NCBI RefSeq assembly: GCF_040096615.1
Contig: NZ_JBBMEJ010000011.1
Coordinates: 70,334-134,333 of the forward strand
DNA: 64,000 nucleotides
Source: Blautia_A aquisgranensis
GTDB lineage: Bacteria; Bacillota; Clostridia; Lachnospirales; Lachnospiraceae
Direction of reading: 5' to 3'
Part shown: positions 44,382-53,117 of the stretch, one piece after another
How the letters are laid out: every line of letters begins with the position of its first letter
Position numbering within the stretch: position 1 is the stretch's first letter
Program-made: the position numbers and the translations under genes
The notes under the pieces: generated by a model
What the model saw: the letters and a program-made list of their open reading frames with translations, nothing else
What the model was told of the DNA's origin: nothing
Databases searched by the model: none

Positions 44382-44454
44382 TTTACGAATTACGAAATAT
44401 GTACTATACTGGTAAGGACAGGGTCGATGTTTATTCACCGACCAGGTCCTTATC
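44382..44454 (+). promoter_or_regulatory. uppP promoter and 5' leader hairpin
   Basis: TTTACG (44382-44387), 17 bases and TATACT (44405-44410) form a promoter. Immediately downstream GGTAAGGAC (44411-44419) pairs with GTCCTTATC (44446-44454) and GGTCG (44422-44426) pairs with CGACC (44439-44443), separated by a symmetric AG/AG internal loop. The hairpin would be the first element of the transcript, about 55 bases before the uppP start. It may also end carAB transcription, though its T tail is weak. Confidence 0.5.
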
Positions 44455-44509
44455 TTATTTTGGGCACATAACAGATAAAAAGATGTGTGTTACATGGAAA
44501 GGAGATCAA

Positions 44510-45412
44510 ATGAGCATTATAGAATTACTGAAGGTTATCCTTCTTGGTATTGTGGAGGGAATCACAGAGTGGCTGCCAATCAGCAGTACCGGACATATGA
44601 TTCTGGTAGATGAGTTTATCAAACTGAATGTTTCGGATGTATTTATGGAGTTTTTCCTGGTGGTGATCCAGCTTGGTGCGATCCTGGCGGTTGTTGTTCT
44701 GTACTGGAACAAGTTATGGCCTTTTTACATAAGACCGATCCCGAAGAGAACAAGAATTGCTCTTCGCAAGAAATCCGGAGTATCCAGAGCAGTACTTACC
44801 TTTGTTGAGAGATACTGTGACAAGGAAAAATGGATTTTGTGGTTTAAGATCCTGGTAGCATGTCTGCCGACGATCATTATTGCGCTTCCGTTTAATGATA
44901 TTATCGAAGCGAAATTTTACAACTATGTTGTAGTAGCGATTATGCTGATCGTTTATGGTGTGCTTTTTATTATCATCGAGAATTACAACAAGAGACGCAG
45001 ACCAACTTGTACAAGACTGGACGAGCTTTCATTTAAAACAGCACTTATTATTGGATGCTTCCAGGTGCTTTCTGTAATTCCTGGAACTTCGCGTTCTGGA
45101 TCAACAATTATTGGAGGTATTCTTGCCGGAACTTCCCGTACTGTTGCAGCAGAGTTTACCTTTTTCCTGGCTATTCCGGTTATGTTCGGCGCCAGCCTTC
45201 TGAAACTTGTGAAGTTTGGTTTTGCATTCAGTTCCACAGAGCTGATTATTCTGATCGTAGGTGTTGTGGTATCCTTTGTGGTATCTATTCTGGCAATTAA
45301 ATTCCTGATGGGTTATATTAAAAAGCATGACTTCAAGGCGTTTGGATGGTACAGAATTATTCTTGGTATTCTTGTACTTGGATATTTTATTGGAAAAACA
45401 TTACTTGCATAA
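44510..45412 (+). CDS. uppP: Undecaprenyl-diphosphatase UppP/BacA
   Basis: An integral membrane phosphatase (300 residues, about eight helices) that recycles undecaprenyl pyrophosphate to the carrier used by peptidoglycan and the glycans encoded nearby. Motifs EGITEWLPISSTGHM and PGTSRSGSTIIGG are intact. ATG at 44510 follows GGAAAGGAGA; the in-frame extension to 44399 runs through the leader hairpin and is rejected. The cytoplasmic loop after helix 3 is about 25 residues longer than usual and basic. Confidence 0.93.
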   Translation: MSIIELLKVILLGIVEGITEWLPISSTGHMILVDEFIKLNVSDVFMEFFLVVIQLGAILAVVVLYWNKLWPFYIRPIPKRTRIALRKKSGVSRAVLTFVERYCDKEKWILWFKILVACLPTIIIALPFNDIIEAKFYNYVVVAIMLIVYGVLFIIIENYNKRRRPTCTRLDELSFKTALIIGCFQVLSVIPGTSRSGSTIIGGILAGTSRTVAAEFTFFLAIPVMFGASLLKLVKFGFAFSSTELIILIVGVVVSFVVSILAIKFLMGYIKKHDFKAFGWYRIILGILVLGYFIGKTLLA

Positions 45413-45436
45413 AACGATATTTAGGAGGAAATTATT

Positions 45437-46378
45437 ATGAAATATAAAAAGATCGTGATCGCGCTGGCAGCGGCAGCAGCCTTAAGCGCAGCAGGATGTG
45501 GAAAATCATCATCAGATACAGCAGAAGTAACACCGACACCGGTTCCGACAGCAGTTCCGACAGCGGCACCTGCTACAGCAAGTCCGCTTCCGACTTCCAC
45601 ACCGGCGCCGAAACTTATCGGTGTGAAGACGAGCACAGCAAAATTTGTATATATTACCAACAGTACCAGTGGTGAAATCCGTGAGATTTATCTTCGCGCA
45701 GCAGGCGGGGAAGACTGGGGAAAAAATCTCGTTCCAGCAGAATCTACAGTTAAAGCAGCAGAGCAGGTTCAGATGTACTATACACCGGATTCTGCAACAG
45801 ATGCCATTTATGATATGAAAATTGTGGATGGAGACGGAAATGCATATGAGATCTACAGTGCAGAACTTGGCGATATGGAAAAAGCAAAACTGATGATCGA
45901 TAACGGAGAAGCGTACCTGACCTATACAAGTCTCAGTGACAAGAGTGAGAAGAGCACTATTGGCAATGTGGAAACTGACAACAGTGAGGCGGACAGCAGT
46001 GATTCCGCAGACAGCACAGATGCTTCAGATCTGACAGATAGTTCTTCAGGTATCACAGATACTTCTTCCGACAGCAGCGATGGAAGCTATGACAACAGCG
46101 ATGATGGAAGCTATGATAACAGTGATGACGGAAGCTATGACAACAGCGATGACGGAAGCTACGACAGCAGCGATGACGGAAGCTACGACAACAGCGATGA
46201 CGGAAGCTACGACAACAGCAGTGATGATGGAAACTATGACAGCAGTGATGATAGCGGCGACTATGTAGATGATAGCAGCAACAGCGGCAGCGGTGACGAT
46301 TCTCTTGACAACAGTACAGATGACAGCGGAGACGGAGAGATTGTCTGGGATGATAACGGAGACTGGTCAGAGGAATAA
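45437..46378 (+). CDS. Lipoprotein with Ser/Asp/Tyr repeat tail
   Basis: A 313-residue exported protein of unknown function. The N-terminus is a lipoprotein signal (LSAAGC, Cys21 as lipidation site). A Thr/Pro/Ala-rich linker (about 33-58) leads to a compact beta-like domain (about 60-165: FVYITNSTSGEIREIYLR, GEDWGKNLV). The rest (about 175-313) is Ser/Asp-rich with six copies of an eight-residue DGSYDNSD unit. It follows uppP by 24 bases and precedes the CDP-glycerol transferases. A wall-polymer or surface role is likely only by position. Confidence 0.7.
   Translation: MKYKKIVIALAAAAALSAAGCGKSSSDTAEVTPTPVPTAVPTAAPATASPLPTSTPAPKLIGVKTSTAKFVYITNSTSGEIREIYLRAAGGEDWGKNLVPAESTVKAAEQVQMYYTPDSATDAIYDMKIVDGDGNAYEIYSAELGDMEKAKLMIDNGEAYLTYTSLSDKSEKSTIGNVETDNSEADSSDSADSTDASDLTDSSSGITDTSSDSSDGSYDNSDDGSYDNSDDGSYDNSDDGSYDSSDDGSYDNSDDGSYDNSSDDGNYDSSDDSGDYVDDSSNSGSGDDSLDNSTDDSGDGEIVWDDNGDWSEE
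46079..46222 (+). repeat. Six 24-bp tandem repeats in the lipoprotein tail
   Basis: Units of the form GAYGGAAGCTAYGAYAACAG + YGAT start at 46079, 46103, 46127, 46151, 46175 and 46199, each encoding DGSYDNSD with small changes. Period is exactly 24 and frame is kept. There are no spacers, so it is not a CRISPR array. Confidence 0.9.
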
Positions 46379-46405
46379 ACCGGGATCCTGTAAACAGAGG
46401 GAAAC

Positions 46406-47602
46406 ATGGAACAGACATTTCTTGAAAAACTGAAACGAGTAAAACCTGGGGATCTGCTTCACATTATTAAGTTTATCCTGGCATTTCCCATTGCGATGGT
46501 CTACAGACTTTTTCGCAGGGATCTCTGGCTTCTCTGTGATACGGAGAATGAATGCCGGGATAACGGATTCTGGTTGTACAAATATCTGAGAGAAAATACC
46601 AGTGAGGATGCAGTGTACGCCATCAACAGAAAATCTCCGGATTATGCCCGGGTAAAAGATCTGGGACAGGTGATACAGTATGGAAGCTTCCGCCACTGGA
46701 TCTACTATCTGGCTGCGTCAAAAAATATCAGCTCCCAGAAAATGGGCAAGCCCAATGCTGCAGTTTGTTATATTCTGGAAGTTTATGGAATCATCCATAA
46801 CAAAAGAGCATTTTTGCAGCATGGAATCATTACGGCGGATCTGAGTTTTCTGTATTACCCACATACAAAAATGAGTCTTTTTGTTACGAGCACATATGAT
46901 GAGTGGAAATATGTCAATGACAGATACGGATATCCGGAAGGCTATGTAAAAGAACTGGGACTTTGCCGGTTTGATCAGCTTCATGATATAAAAGTAAAAA
47001 AGAATCAGATTCTGATCATGCCAACCTGGCGTATGTATATCCGCAACGAAATTTCTGCCTTAAATAAAGAGCAGGAAGCAGAAAGATTTATGGAAACAGA
47101 TTATTTCAGATACTGGGATGCAATTCTGAAAGATAAAACTCTGATTCACTATATTGAAGAAAACGATCTGCAGATTATCTTTTATCCACATAGGGAAATG
47201 CATCGTTTTCTTCGGTTTTTTCATGTAGAACATGCGAATATTACAGTAGCTTCGTGGCCGGAGTATGATGTGCAGACACTGCTTAAGGAATCTGCTTTGC
47301 TGGTGACTGACTTTTCAAGTGTGGCAATGGATTTTGCCTATATGAAAAAACCTCTGATCTATTATCAGTTTGATAATAAAAAATTCCGGGAGAGTCATCA
47401 TCAGATCGGATATTTTGATTTTGAAAGAGATGGTTTTGGGCCGGTATGCATGTCTGAACAGGAAGTGATACATCAGATTTTGCGATTCCATGAACAGAAT
47501 TTTGATAATGATGAAATATATCTGCAAAGACATCAGAAATATTTTGATCTGTGGGACACTGATAACTGTGAGAGAAATTACAAAGCAATCAAGGAAATGT
47601 AA
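46406..47602 (+). CDS. CDP-glycerol glycerophosphotransferase family protein (TagB/TagF-like), first
   Basis: A 398-residue peripheral membrane protein of the family that adds glycerol- or ribitol-phosphate from CDP-alditols. The core motifs are present: LQHGI, IMPTWR, FYPHREM and LLVTDFSSVAMDFAY, then FDFERDGFG. It has little N-terminal extension. Three such genes in a row (this, 47621 and 49309) suggest sequential additions such as priming, linkage and polymer. No tagA-type primer gene is in the window, and actual substrate specificity cannot be read. Confidence 0.83.
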   Translation: MEQTFLEKLKRVKPGDLLHIIKFILAFPIAMVYRLFRRDLWLLCDTENECRDNGFWLYKYLRENTSEDAVYAINRKSPDYARVKDLGQVIQYGSFRHWIYYLAASKNISSQKMGKPNAAVCYILEVYGIIHNKRAFLQHGIITADLSFLYYPHTKMSLFVTSTYDEWKYVNDRYGYPEGYVKELGLCRFDQLHDIKVKKNQILIMPTWRMYIRNEISALNKEQEAERFMETDYFRYWDAILKDKTLIHYIEENDLQIIFYPHREMHRFLRFFHVEHANITVASWPEYDVQTLLKESALLVTDFSSVAMDFAYMKKPLIYYQFDNKKFRESHHQIGYFDFERDGFGPVCMSEQEVIHQILRFHEQNFDNDEIYLQRHQKYFDLWDTDNCERNYKAIKEM

Positions 47603-47620
47603 CAGGTGGTGAAAAGGCAA

Positions 47621-49282
47621 GTGCAGCAATTGATGGAAGCACCGGCAGAGATTAAAGTAAAGACCAGAAAGTTCTCACTTCATAAAGGAATAATATGTAT
47701 CGGTTTTGAGCTGGAAGAGAATAAAGGTAAAATTCGTTCTCTGAAATTGAAACAGCGTAATGCAGTTATTGATAAGAGCTATCTTTTTTCAATGAATACA
47801 GTACAAAAAGGTAAAACAATAGTTTATCATGCAGAACTGAATGTAAATGACTGCCATATGGAAACTGCATTCTGGGATGTGGTTGCATCAGCTGATACGG
47901 GAAACGGAGAGTATGAAGACAGGATTCTGGGAGGATTAAGCACTTCTTTAAAGCTGAAATTAATTCTTTTTCCCAGATGGACCCGGACAAAAGATGGAAA
48001 TATGGTCTATCCTTTTGTTAACGGGGCGAGACAGTTTACGATTCAATACCGGAAATATGATTCCAGATATGACAGTTATCGTTTTATAGCAAAAGAGTTT
48101 CTGGCACTTTTTTGCTATTTTATTCTGAAACCTTACTGGGACCGAAAAAAAATATGGCTGATCTGCGAAAAATATTGTACCATGGCACAGGATAATGGGC
48201 TTTATTTCTTTGAATACTGTATGAAACATGTACCGGAAAAGGAACGCAGAAGAATTTATTATGTAATAGATAAAAACTGTCCGGACTATAAAGCAGTAAA
48301 ACAGTATGAACCTAATGTGATCCAGTTTATGTCTTTCAGGTACATGATCTATCTCAGTGCGGCACAATACCTGATATCTACAGATGCGATCAGACATTTT
48401 TATATATGGGATTCGCCGAACAGCATTTACAAGGTACTTTATCAGGCGAGAAAAAATATTGTATTTTTGCAGCATGGAGTGATGGGCTTTAAACAGTGCC
48501 ACAGAACCTTTCATAAAGGAGGGGGGAATCAGATGGCACTGTTTGTGGTATCCTCAAAATTTGAACAGAAAATAATTCATGATTATTTTGGATATGATAA
48601 TAAGGAGATTATTATCACAGGACTTGCCAGATGGGATGTGCTGGAAGATCATTCGAATCTGTTTCATAAAGAAATTTTGTTAATGCCGACATGGAGAAGC
48701 TGGCTTGAGGATATCAGCGAGGAACAATTCAAAAAAAGTGAATATTATCAGAGATATAAGGAATTTTTGCAGGATAAGAGACTGAGGGAGTTTTTGAAAA
48801 AACAAAACATCACTCTGAATTTTTATATTCATCCGAAGTTTCGCGAACATATTGGAAGTTTTCAGGTTGAAGACAGTAATATAAAACTGATCCCATTTGG
48901 AAGTATGCCTTTAAATCAGCTTCTGATGAGTTGTAATATGCTGATCACTGATTATTCTTCCGTTTCCTGGGATGTCTATTATCAGGAAAAACCGGTTGTA
49001 TTTTATCCGTTTGATTTGGAGACATATGAGAATGTACAGGGAAGCTATATGGACTATAAAAATGATGTATTTGGAGATCTTGCCTGGACTAAGGATGAAT
49101 TGATCGATATTCTGGAAGAATATTCTGAAAGTGATTTTAAAGAAAAAAAGAAATTTGCCCAGGACAGAGAATATCTGCTTCCATACAGAGATCACGACAA
49201 CAGTAAACGCATCTATGAACATATAGCCGGTGCGGATATACAGGGAAAACTGAAAAGAAGGTTGAAAGAGAAAAAGTTTTGA
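47621..49282 (+). CDS. CDP-glycerol glycerophosphotransferase family protein (TagF-like), second
   Basis: A 553-residue protein with an N-terminal beta-rich region (about 10-170) not found in the previous protein, then the TagF-type core: FLQHGVMGFK, LMPTWRSW, YIHPKFREH and MLITDYSSVSWDVYY. The likely start is GTG at 47621, spaced after AGGTGGTG; GTG at 47606 and 47609 and ATG at 47633 are alternatives. It follows the previous gene closely and probably acts in the same pathway. Confidence 0.82.
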   Translation: MQQLMEAPAEIKVKTRKFSLHKGIICIGFELEENKGKIRSLKLKQRNAVIDKSYLFSMNTVQKGKTIVYHAELNVNDCHMETAFWDVVASADTGNGEYEDRILGGLSTSLKLKLILFPRWTRTKDGNMVYPFVNGARQFTIQYRKYDSRYDSYRFIAKEFLALFCYFILKPYWDRKKIWLICEKYCTMAQDNGLYFFEYCMKHVPEKERRRIYYVIDKNCPDYKAVKQYEPNVIQFMSFRYMIYLSAAQYLISTDAIRHFYIWDSPNSIYKVLYQARKNIVFLQHGVMGFKQCHRTFHKGGGNQMALFVVSSKFEQKIIHDYFGYDNKEIIITGLARWDVLEDHSNLFHKEILLMPTWRSWLEDISEEQFKKSEYYQRYKEFLQDKRLREFLKKQNITLNFYIHPKFREHIGSFQVEDSNIKLIPFGSMPLNQLLMSCNMLITDYSSVSWDVYYQEKPVVFYPFDLETYENVQGSYMDYKNDVFGDLAWTKDELIDILEEYSESDFKEKKKFAQDREYLLPYRDHDNSKRIYEHIAGADIQGKLKRRLKEKKF

Positions 49283-49308
49283 TATTATATTTACAGGATA
49301 GGAGTAAT

Positions 49309-51978
49309 ATGGAGAAACAATTTGAGTTTTCAGTAGTTGTTTTTTGGAGAGAGAAAAATGAGCTCTATAAAACGTATAAAAGCATATGTGATAATACACC
49401 AGCCGGATTCGTTCAGATTCTGGCCGTTTGTACAGGCGATGAAGGTACAGGTGATGAAGATGAAGCATATACCGGTGAAGAAGAATATTTGCAGATACTG
49501 GAAAAAGATAAAAATCTGATCCGTATAGACGGAAAAGAATGCGAAAATATAGCAGCAGAGATTCGAAAACATGTCAGTGGAAAGTATCTTATATTCACAA
49601 AAGCAGGAATCCTCTTTTCTTCCGGAACAGCAGAAAATATATGTAAATGCTTTGAACTGGAAAAAAGAGATATTGTGATATCCAGAATTTACGGAAAACA
49701 TAATATACATGTGCGCGAGCACAATAATTACTGTACCAGATTTAATTCGGAAACAACGCTGGATAATGCGGTATATTTGATGCATCAGATATATTCAGCT
49801 TACACGTTTACAACAGATAAATTCAGATGGCCGGAAAAGATAGAAAAAGATACGTGGTATTTTGACATCCTGGATATGGTATACAGAAATGTAGTATCCT
49901 GCGAGAATCTGGGAATATCTGCGGATAGCATTGGAATAAGAATACCTCGTGAAGAACTGACATTTGAAGACTGGAAGAATGTGATGAGTGATCCGGAAGA
50001 ACTGGATGCATTTTTTGAAAAATTCCTGAAAAAACTCATTGAGTACAGATTAGAGGAAACAGTAAGGCATGAACAGAATGCAGATTATGTTCTGATGTAT
50101 TATGTATCAAAAACAGCAGAGACACTGTTCAGAGAGTCAGATATTACAGAAGAAAATGTAAGAAAATATGAGCAGTATATTGACCGTTTCCTGAAACAGC
50201 TGAAATTCCCGGAAATAATCATATCCAATCAGCATATCAGCAAGGCAAATAAAATATATCTTCTTCAGAAATATTTCCCGGATATAGATAAAAACTATTC
50301 GGAGCAGGCAAACCGACTGTTAACCCCAATCTATAATAACATCTGGGTAAAAATATTTCAGCAACAAAAAGAAGTTATTCACTGTGAATTTTCGGTGTTC
50401 ACTCCGAAAGGTGTGAATAATGGAATCTGTATGATGACGGACGAAAGGAAATATGAGGCGAAAGAAGAATATGTTCTGAAATGTTCAGGCTGGTGCAGAG
50501 AAGAAAGTGCAGAAGAGAAACTGTATGTTGCAGAAATTCCGCTTAAAGATATCCGAAAATTCATCTGTTGGGGAATTGAAGTGAATGGTCATACAGAAAA
50601 AATGCGTAATATTACCTATGGAAAATATGCACCGTTTACGAAGAAACTCCCGTTGTTTTTACATGTGCAGGATAAGTTTTTATATCTGAAACCGGCCGGT
50701 TCGGATCAGAACAATCTTGATGAAGCTTACGAAATATGTGCAGAACCGTATAGTAAACGCAGAGAAACAAAACTCAGGAGAAAACTTACAAGAGCATTAC
50801 TTTCCTGTGGAAAAGCAGGTGTAAAGGCAGTTCTGGTACGTCATCTTTATGAAAGAAAGAAAAAAAATCTGAAAAAACGGATATGGCTTATTTCTGACAG
50901 AACTACACGCGGTGATGATAATGGAGAGGTAATGTTCCGGTATCTCTGCGCCAATCCGGATCCTACAGTGGAGCCGTATTTTGTGGTTAATAAAGATACG
51001 GAAGATTACAAAGAGATGGGGAAACTCGGAAAAGTCGTGGAACCGTTTTCGTGGAATCATAAAATGCTGTTTTTGCTGAATGAGTTTTCATTATCTTCAC
51101 AGGCAAACAAACCGGTAATCAATCCATTTGGAAGGCTGGAATATCTTTATCGAGATATTATTTATGATAAAAAGCTGGTATTCCTGCAGCATGGCGTTAC
51201 CAAAGATAATCAGTCCAAATGGCTCAATAAATATAATCGTAACCTGTTTGGATTTGTAGTCAGCACAAAACCGGAATACGATTCTGTGTTTGAATATGAT
51301 TATTATTATCCTCCTCAGAACGTATGGCTTACCGGAATGCCACGTTATGATCGCCTGATCCATGATGAAAAGAAATATGTGACAGTTATGCCTACATGGC
51401 GAAAAAATCTTTCTTCAGGAACGGATGCCAGAGGTGTATGGCAGCTGGGAAAAGAGTTTGCGGACAGTGAGTATTTCCATTTTTATGACGATCTTCTCAA
51501 TAATGAAAAACTTCTGAATGCAGCTGAAAAATATGGCTATACTATATGCTTCATGCCGCATCCGAACACGATCGACGGGCTGGATATGTTCCGACAGGAT
51601 TCAAGGGTAAAATTTATGGATTCCAGCTATTCCTATAAAGATATTTTTGCACAGACGGATCTGATGATCACGGATTATTCATCAGTTGCCTTTGATTTTG
51701 CATATTTGAGAAAACCGATCGTGTATTCACAGTTTGACCGGGAGAGCTTTTTCAGCGGAGCACATTCTTATACAGAAGGATATTTTGACTATGAGAGAGA
51801 TGGCTTTGGTGAGGTTGAGCATACGCTGGAAGGCACGGTAAACAGGATCATAGAATATATGTCAAATGACTGTCGCATGAAAGAAAAGTATCAGAAACGT
51901 ATGGATGAAACATTTGCATTTAATGACCGAAACTGTTCCAGACGTGTATATGAAAAAATTATTGAGAACAGGAAATAG
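49309..51978 (+). CDS. CDP-glycerol glycerophosphotransferase family protein with extra N-terminal domain, third
   Basis: An 889-residue protein. Its C-terminal core (about 520-889) carries LQHGVTKDN, VMPTWRKN, FMPHPNT, LMITDYSSVAFDFAY and YFDYERDGFG. The first about 120 residues (FSVVVFWREKNELYKTYKSI) look like the start of a GT2 domain but lack a clear metal-binding DxD, so it may be a degenerate glycosyltransferase. The middle section (about 200-510) is not recognised. ATG at 49309 follows ATAGGAG; the TTG at 49279 lies inside the previous gene. It may be the polymerase of the set. Confidence 0.8.
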   Translation: MEKQFEFSVVVFWREKNELYKTYKSICDNTPAGFVQILAVCTGDEGTGDEDEAYTGEEEYLQILEKDKNLIRIDGKECENIAAEIRKHVSGKYLIFTKAGILFSSGTAENICKCFELEKRDIVISRIYGKHNIHVREHNNYCTRFNSETTLDNAVYLMHQIYSAYTFTTDKFRWPEKIEKDTWYFDILDMVYRNVVSCENLGISADSIGIRIPREELTFEDWKNVMSDPEELDAFFEKFLKKLIEYRLEETVRHEQNADYVLMYYVSKTAETLFRESDITEENVRKYEQYIDRFLKQLKFPEIIISNQHISKANKIYLLQKYFPDIDKNYSEQANRLLTPIYNNIWVKIFQQQKEVIHCEFSVFTPKGVNNGICMMTDERKYEAKEEYVLKCSGWCREESAEEKLYVAEIPLKDIRKFICWGIEVNGHTEKMRNITYGKYAPFTKKLPLFLHVQDKFLYLKPAGSDQNNLDEAYEICAEPYSKRRETKLRRKLTRALLSCGKAGVKAVLVRHLYERKKKNLKKRIWLISDRTTRGDDNGEVMFRYLCANPDPTVEPYFVVNKDTEDYKEMGKLGKVVEPFSWNHKMLFLLNEFSLSSQANKPVINPFGRLEYLYRDIIYDKKLVFLQHGVTKDNQSKWLNKYNRNLFGFVVSTKPEYDSVFEYDYYYPPQNVWLTGMPRYDRLIHDEKKYVTVMPTWRKNLSSGTDARGVWQLGKEFADSEYFHFYDDLLNNEKLLNAAEKYGYTICFMPHPNTIDGLDMFRQDSRVKFMDSSYSYKDIFAQTDLMITDYSSVAFDFAYLRKPIVYSQFDRESFFSGAHSYTEGYFDYERDGFGEVEHTLEGTVNRIIEYMSNDCRMKEKYQKRMDETFAFNDRNCSRRVYEKIIENRK

Positions 51979-51991
51979 AGGGAGCGAAGAA

Positions 51992-53068
51992 GTGAATAAA
52001 ACAGTAAGATTTGATAAATGCAGTTCCCAGGCTATGAAGGGCATTGCGATTCTGATGATGCTGATGCATCATATGTATCTGTCACGAGACAGATTTGAAG
52101 GTTTTCAAGTATCCTTTGCACCATTTGCGGAGCAGACGATCCTGTATCTGAGCAGTACTTCTAAAATCTGTGTGGCGATATATGCGCTCATTTCCGGGTA
52201 TGGTTTATATCTCAGCTATAAAAAAAGTCATGATACGCCATGCCGGTGGACTGCAAAACGTCTGATAAAAACAATGTCAGGTTTCTGGATCATATGGATA
52301 ATAGCAGCAATAATATTCCAGGTTATGTTTGGTTATGTCCAAAGGGTATATTTTACAGATGGTAACTGGATAAAAAGTCTAGCTGAAATGGGACTGGATT
52401 TTCTGGGACTTGCGAAACTGTTTGGTACAGCAACTATGAATGGTACCTGGTGGTATATGAGCGTAGCGGTCATCTTTGTGATCTGTGTACCGCTGATTAT
52501 GAAGAATGAGGAGTGCATGGTACTTATTCTTGCGATGCTTGCAATAATTCCGAGGATGCTGTCACTGCAGGTTATGGGAAAAACAGAAATATATGCATTT
52601 CTGCCAACATTTCTTATGGGAATGTGCGTTGCAAAATATGGACTATATGACCGCTGGTTTCAGATCTGGAATCATGGAATGAAGAAAGTGGTTAAATTTC
52701 TGCTGGAATTAGTTGTTTTGTATGCGTTATATAAAGCTTATGGAAATTTGCCCGGATCGATATACAGTGAGATCAGATGGGGGATTTTTCCTGTCATTGT
52801 CATTGCTTTTTGCAGTGAATTTATCACAGTTATTCCGGGGATACGGCAGGTTTTTACATTTATAGGAAAACATTCCATGAATATATTTCTGGTACATACA
52901 TTTCTGAGACAGTATTTCTGGAAAGAATTTATATATTCTTTTGGAAATTTTGCGGTAAATGTGACGGTACTGTTTTTGATATCCCTGCTGATATCAATAG
53001 TATTGGAGTGGTTAAAGAAAATAACGGGATATAATCGCACAGTACAGATGGTTTGCGAAAAAATCTGA
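51992..53068 (+). CDS. Membrane acyltransferase (acyltransferase 3 family)
   Basis: A 358-residue polytopic protein with about ten helices. The N-terminal segment AMKGIAILMMLMHHMYLSRDRF has the conserved histidine of OafA/WecH-type O-acyltransferases, and NGTWWYMSVAVIF and NIFLVHTF are family-typical. It probably O-acetylates a surface glycan or teichoic polymer. The GTG start at 51992 follows GAGGGAGCG; the upstream in-frame extension lies within the previous gene. A terminator follows 17 bases after the stop. Confidence 0.85.
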   Translation: MNKTVRFDKCSSQAMKGIAILMMLMHHMYLSRDRFEGFQVSFAPFAEQTILYLSSTSKICVAIYALISGYGLYLSYKKSHDTPCRWTAKRLIKTMSGFWIIWIIAAIIFQVMFGYVQRVYFTDGNWIKSLAEMGLDFLGLAKLFGTATMNGTWWYMSVAVIFVICVPLIMKNEECMVLILAMLAIIPRMLSLQVMGKTEIYAFLPTFLMGMCVAKYGLYDRWFQIWNHGMKKVVKFLLELVVLYALYKAYGNLPGSIYSEIRWGIFPVIVIAFCSEFITVIPGIRQVFTFIGKHSMNIFLVHTFLRQYFWKEFIYSFGNFAVNVTVLFLISLLISIVLEWLKKITGYNRTVQMVCEKI

Positions 53069-53084
53069 TAAAAACAAAGGAAGG

Positions 53085-53117
53085 AACAGCCCGCCGGTAT
53101 GATTACGGCGGGCTGTT
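53085..53117 (+). terminator. GC-rich terminator after the acyltransferase
   Basis: AACAGCCCGCCG (53085-53096) pairs perfectly with CGGCGGGCTGTT (53106-53117), 9-base loop. The T run is short (TGTTAT), but the stem is very stable and follows the last intact gene of the cluster. Confidence 0.7.

Noticed and set aside
46079..46222. Short regular repeats considered as a CRISPR array
   Set aside because: Units are contiguous 24-mers in frame with no unique spacers and no cas genes are in the window.
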